DNA of 64,000 bases from Gari tellinella (GCA_922989275.2 OV277871.1:3968001-4032000); one strand, 5' to 3'; counted from the stretch's first letter, positions 30,796 to 41,614 are shown. Notes: a model not told the origin generated them from the letters alone. A program made the numbers and translations.

Positions 30796-32570
30796 TTGCG
30801 AGTGTTTCTACTAGATCGTCTTGGAGTCTTGGCTGGCGTTGGAGTCATGGTATTTGCTATGGTAGGTTGGACCACTGTGACATCACGAGTTGGTGGGGTC
30901 TTGTCAGAAATGATTGTAGGCCGTGGTGTACTGTGTGTCTCTCTTGGCTCAACATTGTTTTCAAAGACTAAACGCCGTCGTTCAAGGGTTGGGGTAGCTC
31001 TTATAGTGTCAAGTAATTTATCTTGTTGCTTGGAGATGACTGGTGTTTGTAATTCAGTGATGCAAGGTGATTTATTCTGTGGGGAAACTCTTTGTTCATC
31101 ACCATGCGTAGTGACTGTTTGTGGCAGTAAGGGCTTGTGAACAGAAGGATAAGCAGGTGCCTTCTGACTGTCAGCATTATGGGAACTCTGTAAGGGGGTA
31201 TATGGTAAAGTCTTTTCAAACTTGGTGTCGTTCTCGACAGTCACCCTTGGTGGCGGTTTCTGGACAGGTACGTATTCCCTCAAGAACTTCCTATTCCTTA
31301 GTGTGACCCTACCAGATCCACCAACCTTGATAACATACTGGTCGTACTGGCGCACTTCGATTACCATACCAGTCTTGTCCCATTTGAGAGGATGAGGTCC
31401 AATTTGATTCTGGATTCGAACATAATCACCGACAACAAGTTGCAACAGTTTCTTTGTATGTTCAGACAATCGTTCTGCAGCTTTCATGTGGCGATTTCGT
31501 AGTGCCTCTTCTCGTGCAACAAGGATCTCATGCCAAGTGTCATGTGGTCTGTATCTTCCAGGGGGAATAGGGATGAAGTCTCGAATCGGGTGTCAAAATA
31601 CGCACATTGCTGGGGAAAGCTTGATATCTCTGTCTGGAGTATTTCTGTATTGGAGCATTGCACGTTGAAATGCATCTGTGTCAAGGCTGCCTTCATGACC
31701 AGTATTGTCCATAATGAGACGTTTGATGGTCTTTACGCCTACTTCAGTTCTGCAGTTGCTATGAGGATATGCGACAGAGGATAGCCTGTGGTGGACACCC
31801 CAGTCTTGGAGAAATTGTCTGGTAGCGGCGGATGTAAACTCAGGACCCCCATCAGATGCCAGTTCATCAGGTATTCCGAATGTTACAAATATGCGACGTA
31901 AGCAGTTAATAAGACCAGCAGCACCATCAGATGATTTCTCCACAGTTGGCCAGTTGGAATAACGATCAACTACCACTAAGTAGTTGACATCCTTGTAGTG
32001 AAAGAAATCGGCAAAAACATGTTGAAATGGGTATTCAGGAGGCGTCAGAGGTGTAGGTGGAGCACATGGGTTAGATGGGGCTATGCGATTGCAGTGGTTG
32101 CAAGATGCTCGAAGTTCTATGATGGCTAGAGTAATGCCAGGCCAGAAGGCAGCCACCTCAGCTCTGGAATTCATAGAGGTCACTCCTTGATGTGCAGCAT
32201 GGAGAGCAGCAAGTACTTCCTGTCTGAGAGAGAGACAGAGAGAGAGGGGGAGGGGGTATCACAACACGGTCTTTGTAGAGAACAACACCGTCGATAGTAT
32301 AAAGGTCTTCACGAAATTGAAAGTATTCACGAAGTGGCGCAGGGGCGTCTTGTCGGTGTTCTGGTGTTCCTGATTCGATGATATCAACCAATCTATGCAT
32401 GTCATTATCACTGGCTGTGGCAGAACGAACCCTGTCCCACGTAACTGACTTAATGGGAAGGGAGTCCAGGGTGGAAGTGGCAGAAGCCAATATGCAGTCC
32501 TCAAGGTGGTCAGCATCTGTCACAGTCCTCAAGGTGGTCAGCATCTGTCACAGATAAGGAGTGGGGAGCA
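30759..32570 (-). pseudogene. Ty3/gypsy-type integrase and C-terminal region, decayed
   Basis: On the minus strand, reading from 32544 down: a pre-integrase segment; a break at 32221-32260 where a (CT)n/(GA)n expansion disrupts the frame; then an integrase with a His/Cys zinc-binding region (LHAAHQG ... CNHC), a DDE core with Asp in FADFFHYKD, Asp in ASDGGPEFTS and Glu in RTEVGVKTIKR; and a C-terminal SH3-like part (VGDYVRIQNQ, HPLKWDKTG) ending in a Pro/Thr-rich tail at 30759. An in-frame TGA near 31591 splits the integrase from the C-terminal ORF. RT, protease, gag and LTRs are not visible in the window. A 29-bp tandem duplication sits at its left margin (about 32493-32550). A dead fragment. 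Confidence 0.9.
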
Positions 32571-32789
32571 GCGGTTGGACTGATGGATGCATATAAATTC
32601 TACTTATGCGAGTTCCTGATATCGTCGAAGTTTAACTGTATAACTACTGTACTAAACCATCGAATAGCGCGTGAGTTTGAAATGTACTGATGTCAATTTC
32701 AAGTGTCAACTTTAGGGTCAAGACAGTAAAACATTGTCAGATTATGCATGTTTTCTTTCTTGTATTGGACCTAGACTGGAAATAAATTC
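32571..32789. other. Short non-coding stretch
   Basis: No feature recognised between the gypsy fragment and the palindrome. Confidence 0.4.
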
Positions 32790-32903
32790 GTTACACGGCA
32801 TTTCGGCAGGGTGTACGGGCTTGTATGACGGTTTTGGATTCCGTAAATACGGAATCCAAAACCGTCATACAAGCCCGTACACCCTGCCGAAATACCGTGT
32901 AAC
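32790..32903. repeat. 114-bp almost perfect palindrome
   Basis: Arms GTTACACGG(C/T)ATTTCGGCAG, GGTGTACGGGCTTGTATGAC, GGTTTTGGATTCCGTA meet at a 1-3-base loop. One mismatch was seen in about 55 bp of arm. There is no recognisable protein, TIR family or duplication. Confidence 0.93.
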
Positions 32904-33001
32904 TAATAGTCTCCCTTGTAGCTATTAACTGTTCTAAAATGAAATGGGGGCACCGTAATTCTAACATACTCTCTTACTGTAGAGAAGACGTTATTCTTTC
33001 C

Positions 33002-33060
33002 AAACAACAACAACAACAACAACAATAATAATAATAGTAGTAATAATAATGACAATGGTG
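33002..33060. repeat. (CAA)n(TAA)n microsatellite
   Basis: CAACAACAA passing into AATAATAATAGTAG; the minus strand reads as poly-Leu. Confidence 0.9.
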
Positions 33061-33274
33061 ATAGAAAAAATAATAATGAAAGACATGAATTAAAGAAAGA
33101 CAAGTGCAGTTTGAAGACATTTTTATTATTATTTCATATCATTATTCAGACAGTGCAAATAGTTAGGAGGCATAGCAGCTCAGATGTCGGGTAATTCCAT
33201 CAGAATAAACAAATCGTAAGCATTTATAACGATTACATACGTTTTTATTGCAAATGTGATTGCATTTAGTGAAA

Positions 33275-33515
33275 TACAGTGGAGAAAACGTTTTTCTTTC
33301 CCAATAAACGCGTTTACGCTAAAACTATTATTTCCAGTGCAAACTGTTTGGAGACTGATCAGACGCCGGGTAACCCGGCGTCTGATCAGGCTCCAAACTG
33401 TTTGCAACTCAGATAAAAATGAAAAGTCAGAATAGTAAAAAAAATTGTCCTTTTCTACAGTTTAGTGTTTTGCGTTTGCGTTTAAACGGGAAAGAATAAC
33501 GTATTCTCCACTGTA
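33275..33515. mobile_element. MITE family A, complete, core 1
   Basis: 241 bp from TACAGTGGAGAAAACG to TTCTCCACTGTA, with subterminal TTTCCCAATAAACGCGTTTA and GCGTTTAAACGGGAAAGAAT. Core GGAGACTGATCAGACGCCGG, GTAACCCGGCGTCTGATCAG. TA ends suggest a Tc1/mariner-type origin. Confidence 0.9.
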
Positions 33516-33522
33516 GCAGCTT

Positions 33523-33640
33523 CTACAGTGGAGAAAATGTTATTCTTTCCAAATAAACGCGTTTACTTTAAAACTATCTTTTCCATTGCAAACAGTTTTG
33601 AGCCAGATCAGACGCCGGGGGTACACTAGTAATTTCCAAC
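33523..33640. mobile_element. Left half of a family A MITE
   Basis: Begins TACAGTGGAGAAAATGTTAT only 8 bp after the previous copy ends, and breaks off inside the core at GACGCCGGGGGTAC. Confidence 0.8.
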
Positions 33641-33674
33641 GGTGTCTCCGTTATGCCTCGATCAACATCCATGA

Positions 33675-33897
33675 TATAGTGGAGATGTTATTCTTTCCCG
33701 TTTAAACGCAAACGAAAAGGAAACGCAGTGCATTTAAAATGTAGAAAATGATTTTTTTAAAAAAAAAGTTCTATCTTTTTTACTTTGAGTGGCAAACAGT
33801 TTTGAAACATGATCAAACGCCGAGTAACCCCGTGTCTGATCTAGCTTAACGTTTCTTGCAATGGAAATACTAGTTTAAGCGTAAAAGCAGGGCTGCC
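33675..33897. mobile_element. Reversed family A MITE, diverged
   Basis: Starts TATAGTGGAGATGTTATTCT with TTTCCCGTTTAAACGCAAAC. The core has drifted (GAAACATGATCAAACGCCGA ... CCCCGTGTCTGATCTAG). It is cut short by the family D element that begins at 33898. Confidence 0.75.
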
Positions 33898-34139
33898 ATT
33901 TCTCCGGATTTTTCCTAAATCTCCGGATTTTTTCCCAGTACATGGTAGCTGTAAGCAGGCTGAACGTAAAGCAGAATGCGCCTGCTTAACTTACAGCCTG
34001 CTTTAAGTAGTCGAATGTCAACAAAACAAGAAAAAGGCTATGGAGTAAAGGTATTAATAAAAATAAATTATAAAATCGCACTTGAAAAATACAAATTTGG
34101 AAATCTTAGGATTTTTCATGTCAACTTATGGCAGCCCTG
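33898..34139. mobile_element. MITE family D, complete, core-2 palindrome
   Basis: 242 bp with ends CAGGGCTGCCAT and ATGGCAGCCCTG. Subterminal TCTCCGGATTTTTCC and AAATCTTAGGATTTTTCATG. Central CTGTAAGCAGGCTGAACGTA AAGCAGAATGCGCC palindrome. Confidence 0.9.
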
Positions 34140-34245
34140 TAAAAGCGACCGGGAAAGAATAACGCAAAGATTCTAACAAGTACATGTAATCTGATGGTTC
34201 CATGAGGATTGTTTTTTCAACACTCTCCTTATCTGAAGTTCTGCA

Positions 34246-34791
34246 TACAGTACACACCCACTCTATTTCGACCGCTAAAACAAGGCTAATTGATAATAAT
34301 AAAGACAAGTGACGACATAACTCTTTCACTGCCAAGTTTTTCGTCAGATTTTTACCCTTTCATCGTTTCATTGTCATCTGCTTCATTTGTTTTGTTTGCA
34401 AGATCGTTTAAAAGTAAGATTTAATGTAGTATGACTTAAAACATATCGATACGAGTGTCAAACAGTTTGGATTCTGATCAGACGCCGCGTTACGCGGCGT
34501 CTGATCATGATCCATTTTTTTTACTGTTTGCAAACGCGCTTTTAAGCGTCATTGAGAGTGAAAGGGTTAAGGCAAATTGAAAGTGATACAGAAAGATCCT
34601 TTTGTATGATCACCAGCTAAAAGCAAGGTGACAGTTAAAAAGAAATCTCCTTTGTGTGACCTATAACTTTGATAAAGGTGACAGTAAAACAGAAAGTGTG
34701 TTTAACGTTCACCTTGCTTTAAGCAGTCACATGATTTTAAGACCTTATACTTAACACAATTTAGTGGGCGAAATAGTGGGGGTTACTGTTT
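34246..34791. mobile_element. MITE family E interrupted by a family C MITE
   Basis: The left end TACAGTACACACCCACTCTA and right end GTGGGCGAAATAGTGGGGGT TACTG are family E. The centre has repeated AAAGCAAGGTGACAG units. It is interrupted at 34318-34570 by a second MITE. Confidence 0.75.
34318..34570. mobile_element. Family C MITE with core-1 palindrome, nested in family E
   Basis: Ends TAACTCTTTCACTGCC and GAGAGTGAAAGGGTTAA. Core at about 34456-34540 with GGATTCTGATCAGACGCCGC, GTTACGCGGCGTCTGATCAT and an extra T-run before the last arm piece. Confidence 0.8.
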
Positions 34792-34986
34792 ATATTATTA
34801 CAAAATGTTGCAAGAGTTGTGACCTGTTGGCTCAGATTGGCTTACGGTCAAACAATGATCAGACCATTTATTCATTTTTTCGTGTGTCCCTCTGTGATTT
34901 ACATGTGCTCTATAATTCACTTTCAATTAAATTTTAACATTGCGCTATACCATCTGGAATACACTGAACCACGTCGATGCATCATG

Positions 34987-35284
34987 TACAGTGCTCCCTC
35001 TCCACAACAACACTCAATGGGAGACAAAAAGTGTGTTCCTTGTTCGGAGGATGTTGTTAATGGGAGGAAAAAAGACTTGTCTTACATTTGCAAACAGCTT
35101 CAAGCTGTTTGTCACTCGTCTTTATATTTCTTATGTCAAAACGTCAGTTAATATGTAACTTTGAGAAAAAACAGCAGACGACAGTTTTAAGCAGACGATA
35201 TTGCAACGGTTAAAGTGTTACACATAAATGTCTTGTTTACAGCGGAAAACATTGTTGTAAGGAGGGAGTCGTTGTTGGGAGGTA
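34987..35284. mobile_element. MITE family B with the centre of its core deleted
   Basis: Starts TACAGTGCTCCCTCTCCACA. The core has collapsed to GCAAACAGCTTCAAGCTGTTTG at 35089-35112, exactly the outer arms joined with the inner ~45 bp missing. The right end GTCGTTGTTGGGAGG lacks the last TIR bases. Confidence 0.85.
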
Positions 35285-35695
35285 ATTTAATACATGTACA
35301 TGCAAGTCTCTAATAAGTAATTTTCTACATTTTATTGAAATATATAGTCTTATCTATTGTATGATACATTACATCCTTTCAAAACTGGAAGCTGCGAAGA
35401 TCTGTTTAACAAGGTAATTTTATAGCAAAATTAACCTCTTCCCTGTCTTACCTGATTACAAAAGTTATTTTCAAACAACCTGATCATGATCCAAACTGTT
35501 TGAAACTAAATTCAATATTTCTTAAGCCAAAATACCAAAAATTTAAATTTCAGAAAATTAAGCAGACGACAACCCTTTAAAATGAATTGCATCATGGCAG
35601 TGAAGGTGTTAGGCAATAATTCAGTAAATAAGCATTTAGATTTTAAGGTCAGGGAACTGTTTAACATCGCCTGAATTTCATGCATTATTTTACTT
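35285..35695. other. Non-coding with a half core-1 remnant
   Basis: CAACCTGATCATGATCCAAA CTGTTTGAAAC at about 35478-35508 is half of a core. No exon seen. Confidence 0.45.
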
Positions 35696-35908
35696 TTAAC
35701 CCTTTGCCTGCTGGTCGCGACTTTATTGATTTTTGCAAACAGTTAAGATCCAGATCAGACGCCGCGTAACGCGGCGTCTGATCTGGATTCAAACTGTTTG
35801 ACACTCGTCTTATGGTTTATTTACTGAAAAAATGTATAAATCTAAATTTAACAAACTGTGCAGACGATAATTTCAAAGCAGAAGACATCTCCGCATGATA
35901 AGGGTTAA
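35696..35908. mobile_element. MITE family C, complete, core-1 palindrome
   Basis: 213 bp from TTAACCCTTTGCCTGCTGGT to GCATGATAAGGGTTAA. Core 35734-35803 reads AAGATCCAGATCAGACGCCG, CGTAACGCGGCGTCTGATCT, nearly perfect. Confidence 0.92.
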
Positions 35909-37091
35909 GGGTGTATCAAACTCATGAATTTGTGAAAGTACATAAAAACACGCTATCATGGTTTTGTTTTGAAGAGCTATTTAAGATTAATAGAAAAATA
36001 GAAAAGATTATATGTTGTGTACAATATTTGCTCTACGGCTATTTCTAAAAGGTATGTCAGATTAGGATTTGATTTTTCTTATTTTGTCCTTTTTAAAGAA
36101 GCCTCTTCAATAAAATCTATTTCAAATGAAAATAAACGTGGTAATTTTGTTTTGTATTATTTATCCCATGTCTATGGTAACATTTCCTCATAGAAAAACT
36201 AACTGAAGACAAAACAGGCACCAAATGTGAAATTTATGAAGCTCTAAATATCATTGATATGGTACTATTTTGTAAAGGGAGATAACTCCTTTTCTTTACT
36301 AACTCAAAATTTTCAACACTAAGGCCAAATAAAAAAGTACCTGTGTTTCCGGTAACCCGACCGACCCTAGCTTTTTCCCCCGACCCAAATTTTTTTATTC
36401 ACTTTACATGTATGAAAAGCGTGTTGGTAAATGTCGGTCATTTTTGTCACAATCGTTTTTTAGGAGAGTGTAATAGAAGCTATCTTCCGTTAAATTGCTT
36501 AAAAACTAATTTATGGTCGTTTCAGTGTTTAGAAAATTAATTTTTAAATAAGATTTAGAAATTATCGATGTGAAATTTGCTCTGAATATGTCATCCTTGA
36601 AGATACGATCTGCTAGTTAGTCAACCATTGACACATTCAACATGCAGACAGCACATATCAATGACACAATCTGCCATCTGTCATATATAAGTCACTAGTT
36701 TGCCGTCTTAGTATATCAATATTATTATAAACAATCATACCGGTTTAGATTTTCAGATAATTTTGGTAATGGGACCTATCAATAAAATCAACAATTTGAA
36801 TGGATATTTGTAAGGCTTTTTATGTATGGCCCAGGGCTTTGCACAATAAAATACATTCATACATTTTCTTATATAAAATATTCCATCAGAAAGTTATATG
36901 TATTATTGTATGTTTTTATAAAAAAAGAAGAAAGAAAAAAGATATTCCGACCGTCCGTCCCTGATTTTTTTGGGCATGTAATAGGAAACACATGTACATG
37001 TGTATTTTTATTTGGCCTAACATATCAATTTCTTTTACTATTTTGAATTGCCTTTTTACGGGATTTCATCTGGTACAATATAAGAAAAGGT
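35909..37091. other. Non-coding AT-rich stretch
   Basis: No exon, hairpin or tandem array recognised. About 36330-36410 and 36940-36990 contain CCGACC(C/G) words with T-runs, but no coding pattern. Confidence 0.45.
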
Positions 37092-37341
37092 TACAGTGGA
37101 GAATCTGTTATTCTTTCCCAATAAACGCGTTTACGCTAAAACTATTATTTGCAGTGCAAACAGTTTGGAGCCAGATCAGACGCCGGGTAACCCGGCGTCT
37201 GATCAGGCTCCAAACTGTTTGCCACCAAGATAAACATGAATTATCAGAATTGTCCAAAAGTTGTTCTTTTCTACGTTTTAGTGCTTTGCGTTTGCGTACG
37301 TTTGCGTTTAAACGGGAAAGAATAACAGATTCTCCACTGTA
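37092..37341. mobile_element. MITE family A, complete, core 1
   Basis: 250 bp, TACAGTGGAGAATCTGTTAT to AACAGATTCTCCACTGTA. The terminal repeat variant ATCTG replaces AACG on both ends, so the ends have co-varied. Core GGAGCCAGATCAGACGCCGG, GTAACCCGGCGTCTGATCAG. Confidence 0.92.
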
Positions 37342-38019
37342 TATACTAGAAATATGATTTTACTAATTTCAAAAAAAAATCTGGTGCCTGTTTGGTCTTG
37401 ATTTAGTTTCTATATGTGAAAATACTTCCATAGACAGAAAATACATAATGAAAAGCAAAATTACCGTGTTCATTTTTATATAAAATAGATTTTACTGAAG
37501 CTTTTTCTTTAAATTTGACAAAATTATTAGAAAAAACCGAATTTGACACATCTTTTCCAAATTGCCGTCGATCTAGTGCAAAAAAAAATGCACACAAACA
37601 TTTTATTTTTTTCTCTATTTTATCGTTATGATAAACAGGTCTTCAAAATAAACATGACAGAAAAAAAGTAAGATACTTTGAAATTTTCGCTTATGAGTTT
37701 GATACACCCTTAAGAAACATTTATATGAGCGCCAAACAATTTGGATACAGATCAGACGCCACTTTACGCGGCGTCTGATCGGTATCCAAACTGTTTGCAC
37801 AGTTAAGTGCTGTCGGGTTTGACAGTAGAGTAGATCAAAAATAAAAATATAAAAAGAAATATTCTGAAATATAAGCTGCAGATGACAAATTTTAAGCAGA
37901 CGACTTTATAGCGATTTTATAGTTTATTTGAATAAACATCTTTATAGCGAACGCACCCCACCGAAATGCAACACTGCCATAATGTCGCCTGCTTCAATAC
38001 TGTTGTCTGCAATATCGTT
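37342..38019. other. Non-coding with an isolated core-1 palindrome
   Basis: At 37729-37803 a core 1 (CAAACAATTTGGATACAGAT, CAGACGCCACTTTACGCGGC, GTCTGATCGGTATCC) without clear terminal repeats. Rest unrecognised. Confidence 0.5.
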
Positions 38020-38272
38020 TTAACCCTTTACCCAATAATCCGTTTATAATATTAAATACAGGTGATCACTTAAAGCAGGTTGAAAGTAAAGCAGAATGTG
38101 CCTTAAGGCACATTCTGCTTTACTTTCAGCCTGCTTTAAACCTCTATCTGCTATGCTATATCAAGATATTTGTCATTGTAATTGTTCATGAGGTTATAAA
38201 CTTGAACTATTTTCTTCAGCGGAGAAATAAATTGAATGCGCTAAAAGGCGCTTCTATTGGGAGAAGGGTTAA
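38020..38272. mobile_element. MITE family C ends with core-2 palindrome
   Basis: 253 bp, TTAACCCTTTACCCAATAAT to GGGAGAAGGGTTAA. Centre CTTAAAGCAGGTTGAAAGTA, AAGCAGAATGTGCCTTAAGG and complement. Very similar to 51558-51809, including TTCTTCAGCGGA and AAAGGCGCTTCTATTGG. Confidence 0.92.
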
Positions 38273-38334
38273 AGTTAGATCAAAGCAGTATGACAGCCGA
38301 AATGTCGTTACGAGTGTCATACAGTTGGGATCCT

Positions 38335-38582
38335 GGGGCCGGTTTCATAAAACTTCGTACGACAAAAACGGTCGTAAGTCAAAACTTTAAAATACATTTA
38401 ATTTATGATTTCTCTATCTAATCCTGTCTTGTGTCATCTTTTTGGAATCGTCTTGAAAAGACGATTCCAAAGAGATATCACAAGACAGGATTAGATTGAG
38501 AAATAAATCATAATTGAGACTTTTATAATCTGACTTACGACAACAGTTGTCGTACGAAGTTTTAGTTTTATGAAACGGCACC
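38335..38582. mobile_element. Foldback element (GGGGCC..TTTCATAAAAC) inserted into a core-1 palindrome
   Basis: About 248 bp, palindromic end to end: outer CGGTTTCATAAAACTTCGTA, inner CTAATCCTGTCTTGTG and centre TTTGGAATCGTCTT/AAGACGATTCCAAA. It sits between CATACAGTTGGGATCCTG (left) and CTGAACTGTTTGC (right), the two halves of a core-1 arm. A related copy is at 41183-41425. Confidence 0.88.
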
Positions 38583-39030
38583 TGAACTGTTTGCAAAGTC
38601 GACTTTGGTCGCCCATGACGTTGAAATGGTCAATGAGAAACGGAAGCCATAACCACTGCACCACCACCACAAACAGCATAACATGAAATGTACATGGCAT
38701 ATACACAGAACACCGCGTACTACAAACCACGTATCACATATGCAAAAGAAAACAACAAATATACAGCATTTGACATGATATGCTAACTCCCATCATGCTG
38801 AATTGAAATCGGTTTAAATCCAAAAACAAATAGTTTTCATGACTTAAGAAAATGTTGAATACCAGTGACAAACAGTTTGGATGCAAATCATAAGCCGCGT
38901 TACACGGCGTCTGACCTGAGTCCAGATTGTTTGCCAATATTAAGCAAGTCGCGTTAAGCATGATAAGGGTTAAGGAAAATGTTCCCACCTATCGTCCAAA
39001 ATTATGATTATGTGTCTAGGGGTCATCATA
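38583..39030. other. Non-coding with a family C right half
   Basis: A core 1 at about 38868-38934 (GTGACAAACAGTTTGGATGC ... GTCTGACCTGAGTCCAGATT) followed by a GCATGATAAGGGTTAA end at about 38956-38971. The left half is not recognisable. Confidence 0.55.
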
Positions 39031-39232
39031 CAGGGCTTCCATTTCTCCGGATGTTTCCGAAAATTTCGGATTTTTATTCAAACAGATGGAAGCTTAAAAC
39101 GGCTTTAAGCATTATGTGTCTTAAAAACTAGAAACATACTATGTGTTAAAGATATAATCAGGAAAATCGGGCTTGAAAATTGAAAAATTTGAAATCTTAG
39201 GATTTTTTTTTTATCAACTTATGGCAGGCCTG
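39031..39232. mobile_element. MITE family D lacking its core
   Basis: CAGGGCTTCCATTTCTCCGG to CTTATGGCAGGCCTG. The centre retains only GAAGCTTAAAACGGCTTTAAGC, so most of core 2 is gone. Confidence 0.8.
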
Positions 39233-40232
39233 ACCATACTTCTAATTGAGCTAACTTAGCTGCAGAGTGTCCGACATTTCGGACAGTACAATGTTCCGAT
39301 CATAGATTTTTAACCATCTTTAGCAAAGTTCTCTATCGAAACGAAATTATAGAGATCAATTAAATGCTTAAAAAGACAACCACACCGTAAATCTATGTAC
39401 TCTGTAGACCAACCTCTACCAAACGAAAAGTAGAGACTGGATAAGAGTTAATAGAGCAATTAAGCACTCACATGTCAATGGTAGTATACTTGGCCCATGA
39501 TAATGATAATAGTGTAGATCCAGATCAGAGGGTTCCTAGTAGATCCCTCCACACAGGGTCTAAAACTAGGCTAGATGGAGCAAGAAACTAGACTTATCCA
39601 TTTTCAAGTAAGAATGAGTTACGGTCAGCTTTGTCATTTGATTTGTAATCGTTGTTACAATAAACTAACATACGATAACAAGGCAAGGATCGAAACCACA
39701 TGTAAAGAAATGACAACAGGTTATGTACATACATGTAAATATAAATACTCCTAGATATACATATATCATACAACGGAATCGTACTACACCAGTCAGCAAC
39801 ACTGTAGTCTGTGTAATTGGAAGCATGTTGCACAAAGCATGGTCAAAGTAGACTTAATAACGTGTTCTCCACTGTATATACTATGTTAAAGAAGAGTCGT
39901 TTTAATGTTTATAAAAATTGTCGTCTTTAATACCTCAATTTTTATGAGGGAAATAAAATATGTTTAAACAGCCATGCCTACATACACGTAGGTCAAACTA
40001 AAGCTTGAATGAGCATACCAGAATTAGATTTTATTGAGATTTCTATAAAGAACATCATCTAAATCACTTAAAAATATTAACAATACATGTAAATAGCATA
40101 TGTGATACTATGTGAAAGTAACTGTTATTAAATCGTCATTACTTTTTGTTAACAAAATATATTTATTTGTGGACTTCAATTTATAAATTCAATAGATCTT
40201 AACATTAGTTGTTTTGCTAAAGAAAGAAATAC
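39233..40232. other. Non-coding stretch
   Basis: A small core-3 palindrome-like word (GTAGATCCAGATCAGAGGGT TCC) lies near 39514. Otherwise AT-rich, no exon recognised. Confidence 0.45.
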
Positions 40233-40375
40233 AATACCCCTCTCTACAACGACATCCTAATAGGAGACACAGAGTATGTCTGTTGTTCGAGGTTGTTATA
40301 GGGAGGGAAATTGGCTTACATTTGCAAACAGCTTGAATTCAGATCAGACGCCGCGTGACGCGGCGTCTGATCTAT
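40233..40375. mobile_element. MITE family B, left half plus core
   Basis: CCCCTCTCTACAACGACATC through GCAAACAGCTTGAATTCAGATC, then GACGCCGCGTGACGCGGCGT CTGATCTATT. Truncated immediately after the core. Confidence 0.8.
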
Positions 40376-40574
40376 TCCGTTTAGCGGAAACAATGATTAC
40401 CGACTAAAATTCTTCTTTATTAATGAGATAAATTGCAAGAAAATGGATATACCTTATAAACAGCAGCTGTCTGCATATTAATTTTGTTTATGACAAAAAT
40501 CGATATATTTATCTTACTTTAAAGATTACATCATTTCCAAATGACGTCAAATCAGCATTTTGCGCCAAACATCA

Positions 40575-40800
40575 GGACCACAAACCAAGACGTCAGGGAA
40601 ATTGCATACAAAACACTCGTCAGGCCACATGTGGAATACGCCTATGTGGTCTGGAGCCCATACACCCAACAAGAGCATTAGACAGGTCGAAATGGTTCAA
40701 CGGATAGCAATTAGGTGGGTTAAAGGGAACTATTCCCCATATGAGAGCGTCACAGAAATGCAGCAGGAACTAGGCTGACGGACCCTTGGGGACAGATGAG
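40575..40800 (+). pseudogene. LINE RT C-terminal fragment (frameshifted)
   Basis: Pieces in two frames read DVREIAYKTLVRPHVEYA followed by QVEMVQRIAIRWVKGNY and YESVTEMQQELG, the region after the RT thumb in Jockey/CR1-type LINEs. About 75 codons survive, with a frameshift near 40655. Confidence 0.8.
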
Positions 40801-40828
40801 CTGACTCTAATATGGATTAAACATACAT

Positions 40829-41605
40829 GCGTACTAACAAAACCGTAAACAATCAGTGCATTTCTTAAGAAAAGACAAAATCATAAAAATCTATATCAAC
40901 ATCAGGCTACTGCGCTCTCTAGTGATATCCATCGTCTTGTATGCATGTGAGGCATTGCCATTAACAGCCAACCTAGAGAGAAAAATCAGTGCAATTGAGA
41001 TGAGATACTACAGGCGACTCCTAGGAATCTCACACAGAGAACATATCACCAACATTGAAGTGAGGTCCAAAATCACAGAAGACATCGGGCCACACATACA
41101 TTAGATCTACTGACAATGCTGAAAAAGAGAAAATTGCAATTGTATGGTCATGTTACGAGAGGTTCAGATTTAACAAAGATTTGGGGCCCGTTTCATAAAA
41201 CTTTGTCCGACAAATGTTGTCGTAAGTCAGATTATAAAAGTTTCAATTATTATTTATTTCTCCATCTAATCTTGTCTTATGACATCTTTTTGGAATCGTC
41301 TTGGAAAGACGATTCCAAAGAGATGTCACAAGACAGGATTAGAAAGAGAAATCAGAAATTAAATTTATTTTAAAGTTTTGACTCACGACAACATTTGTCG
41401 TACGAAGATTTATGAAACGGGGCCCATGGAACAGTTGAAAGTGGGAGGAAACAAGGAAGGTCATAGAAAAAAGATGGTATTGTAATATACAAGAGTGGAC
41501 AGGTTTGGACTTCGCCAAATCGCAGAAAGCGCCATATGTTCATGGAGAATAGCGCAGATTTGTGGTGATGTCATTGTCAATGCCCCAACGACCACATGGT
41601 TCAAT
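40829..41605 (+). pseudogene. Second LINE RT C-terminal fragment split by a foldback element
   Basis: Reads SLVISIVLYACEALPLTA, LERKISAIEMRYYRRLLGIS, then KKRKLQLYGHVTRGSDLTK up to about 41180. After the palindrome at 41183-41425 it resumes with VGGNKEG-like and WTGLDFAKSQKA in shifted frames to about 41605. This block is typical of RTE/CR1-like 'endonuclease-reverse transcriptase' C-termini. It ends about 10 bp from the Sushi exon stop. Confidence 0.8.
41183..41425. mobile_element. Foldback element (GGGGCCCGTTTCATAAAAC), second copy
   Basis: 243-bp palindrome with outer ends GGGGCCCGTTTCATAAAACT and its complement, and the same centre as 38335-38582 (TTTGGAATCGTCTT/AAGACGATTCCAAA). It cleanly interrupts LINE coding sequence. 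Confidence 0.92.
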
Positions 41606-41614
41606 GAAAGTAGA

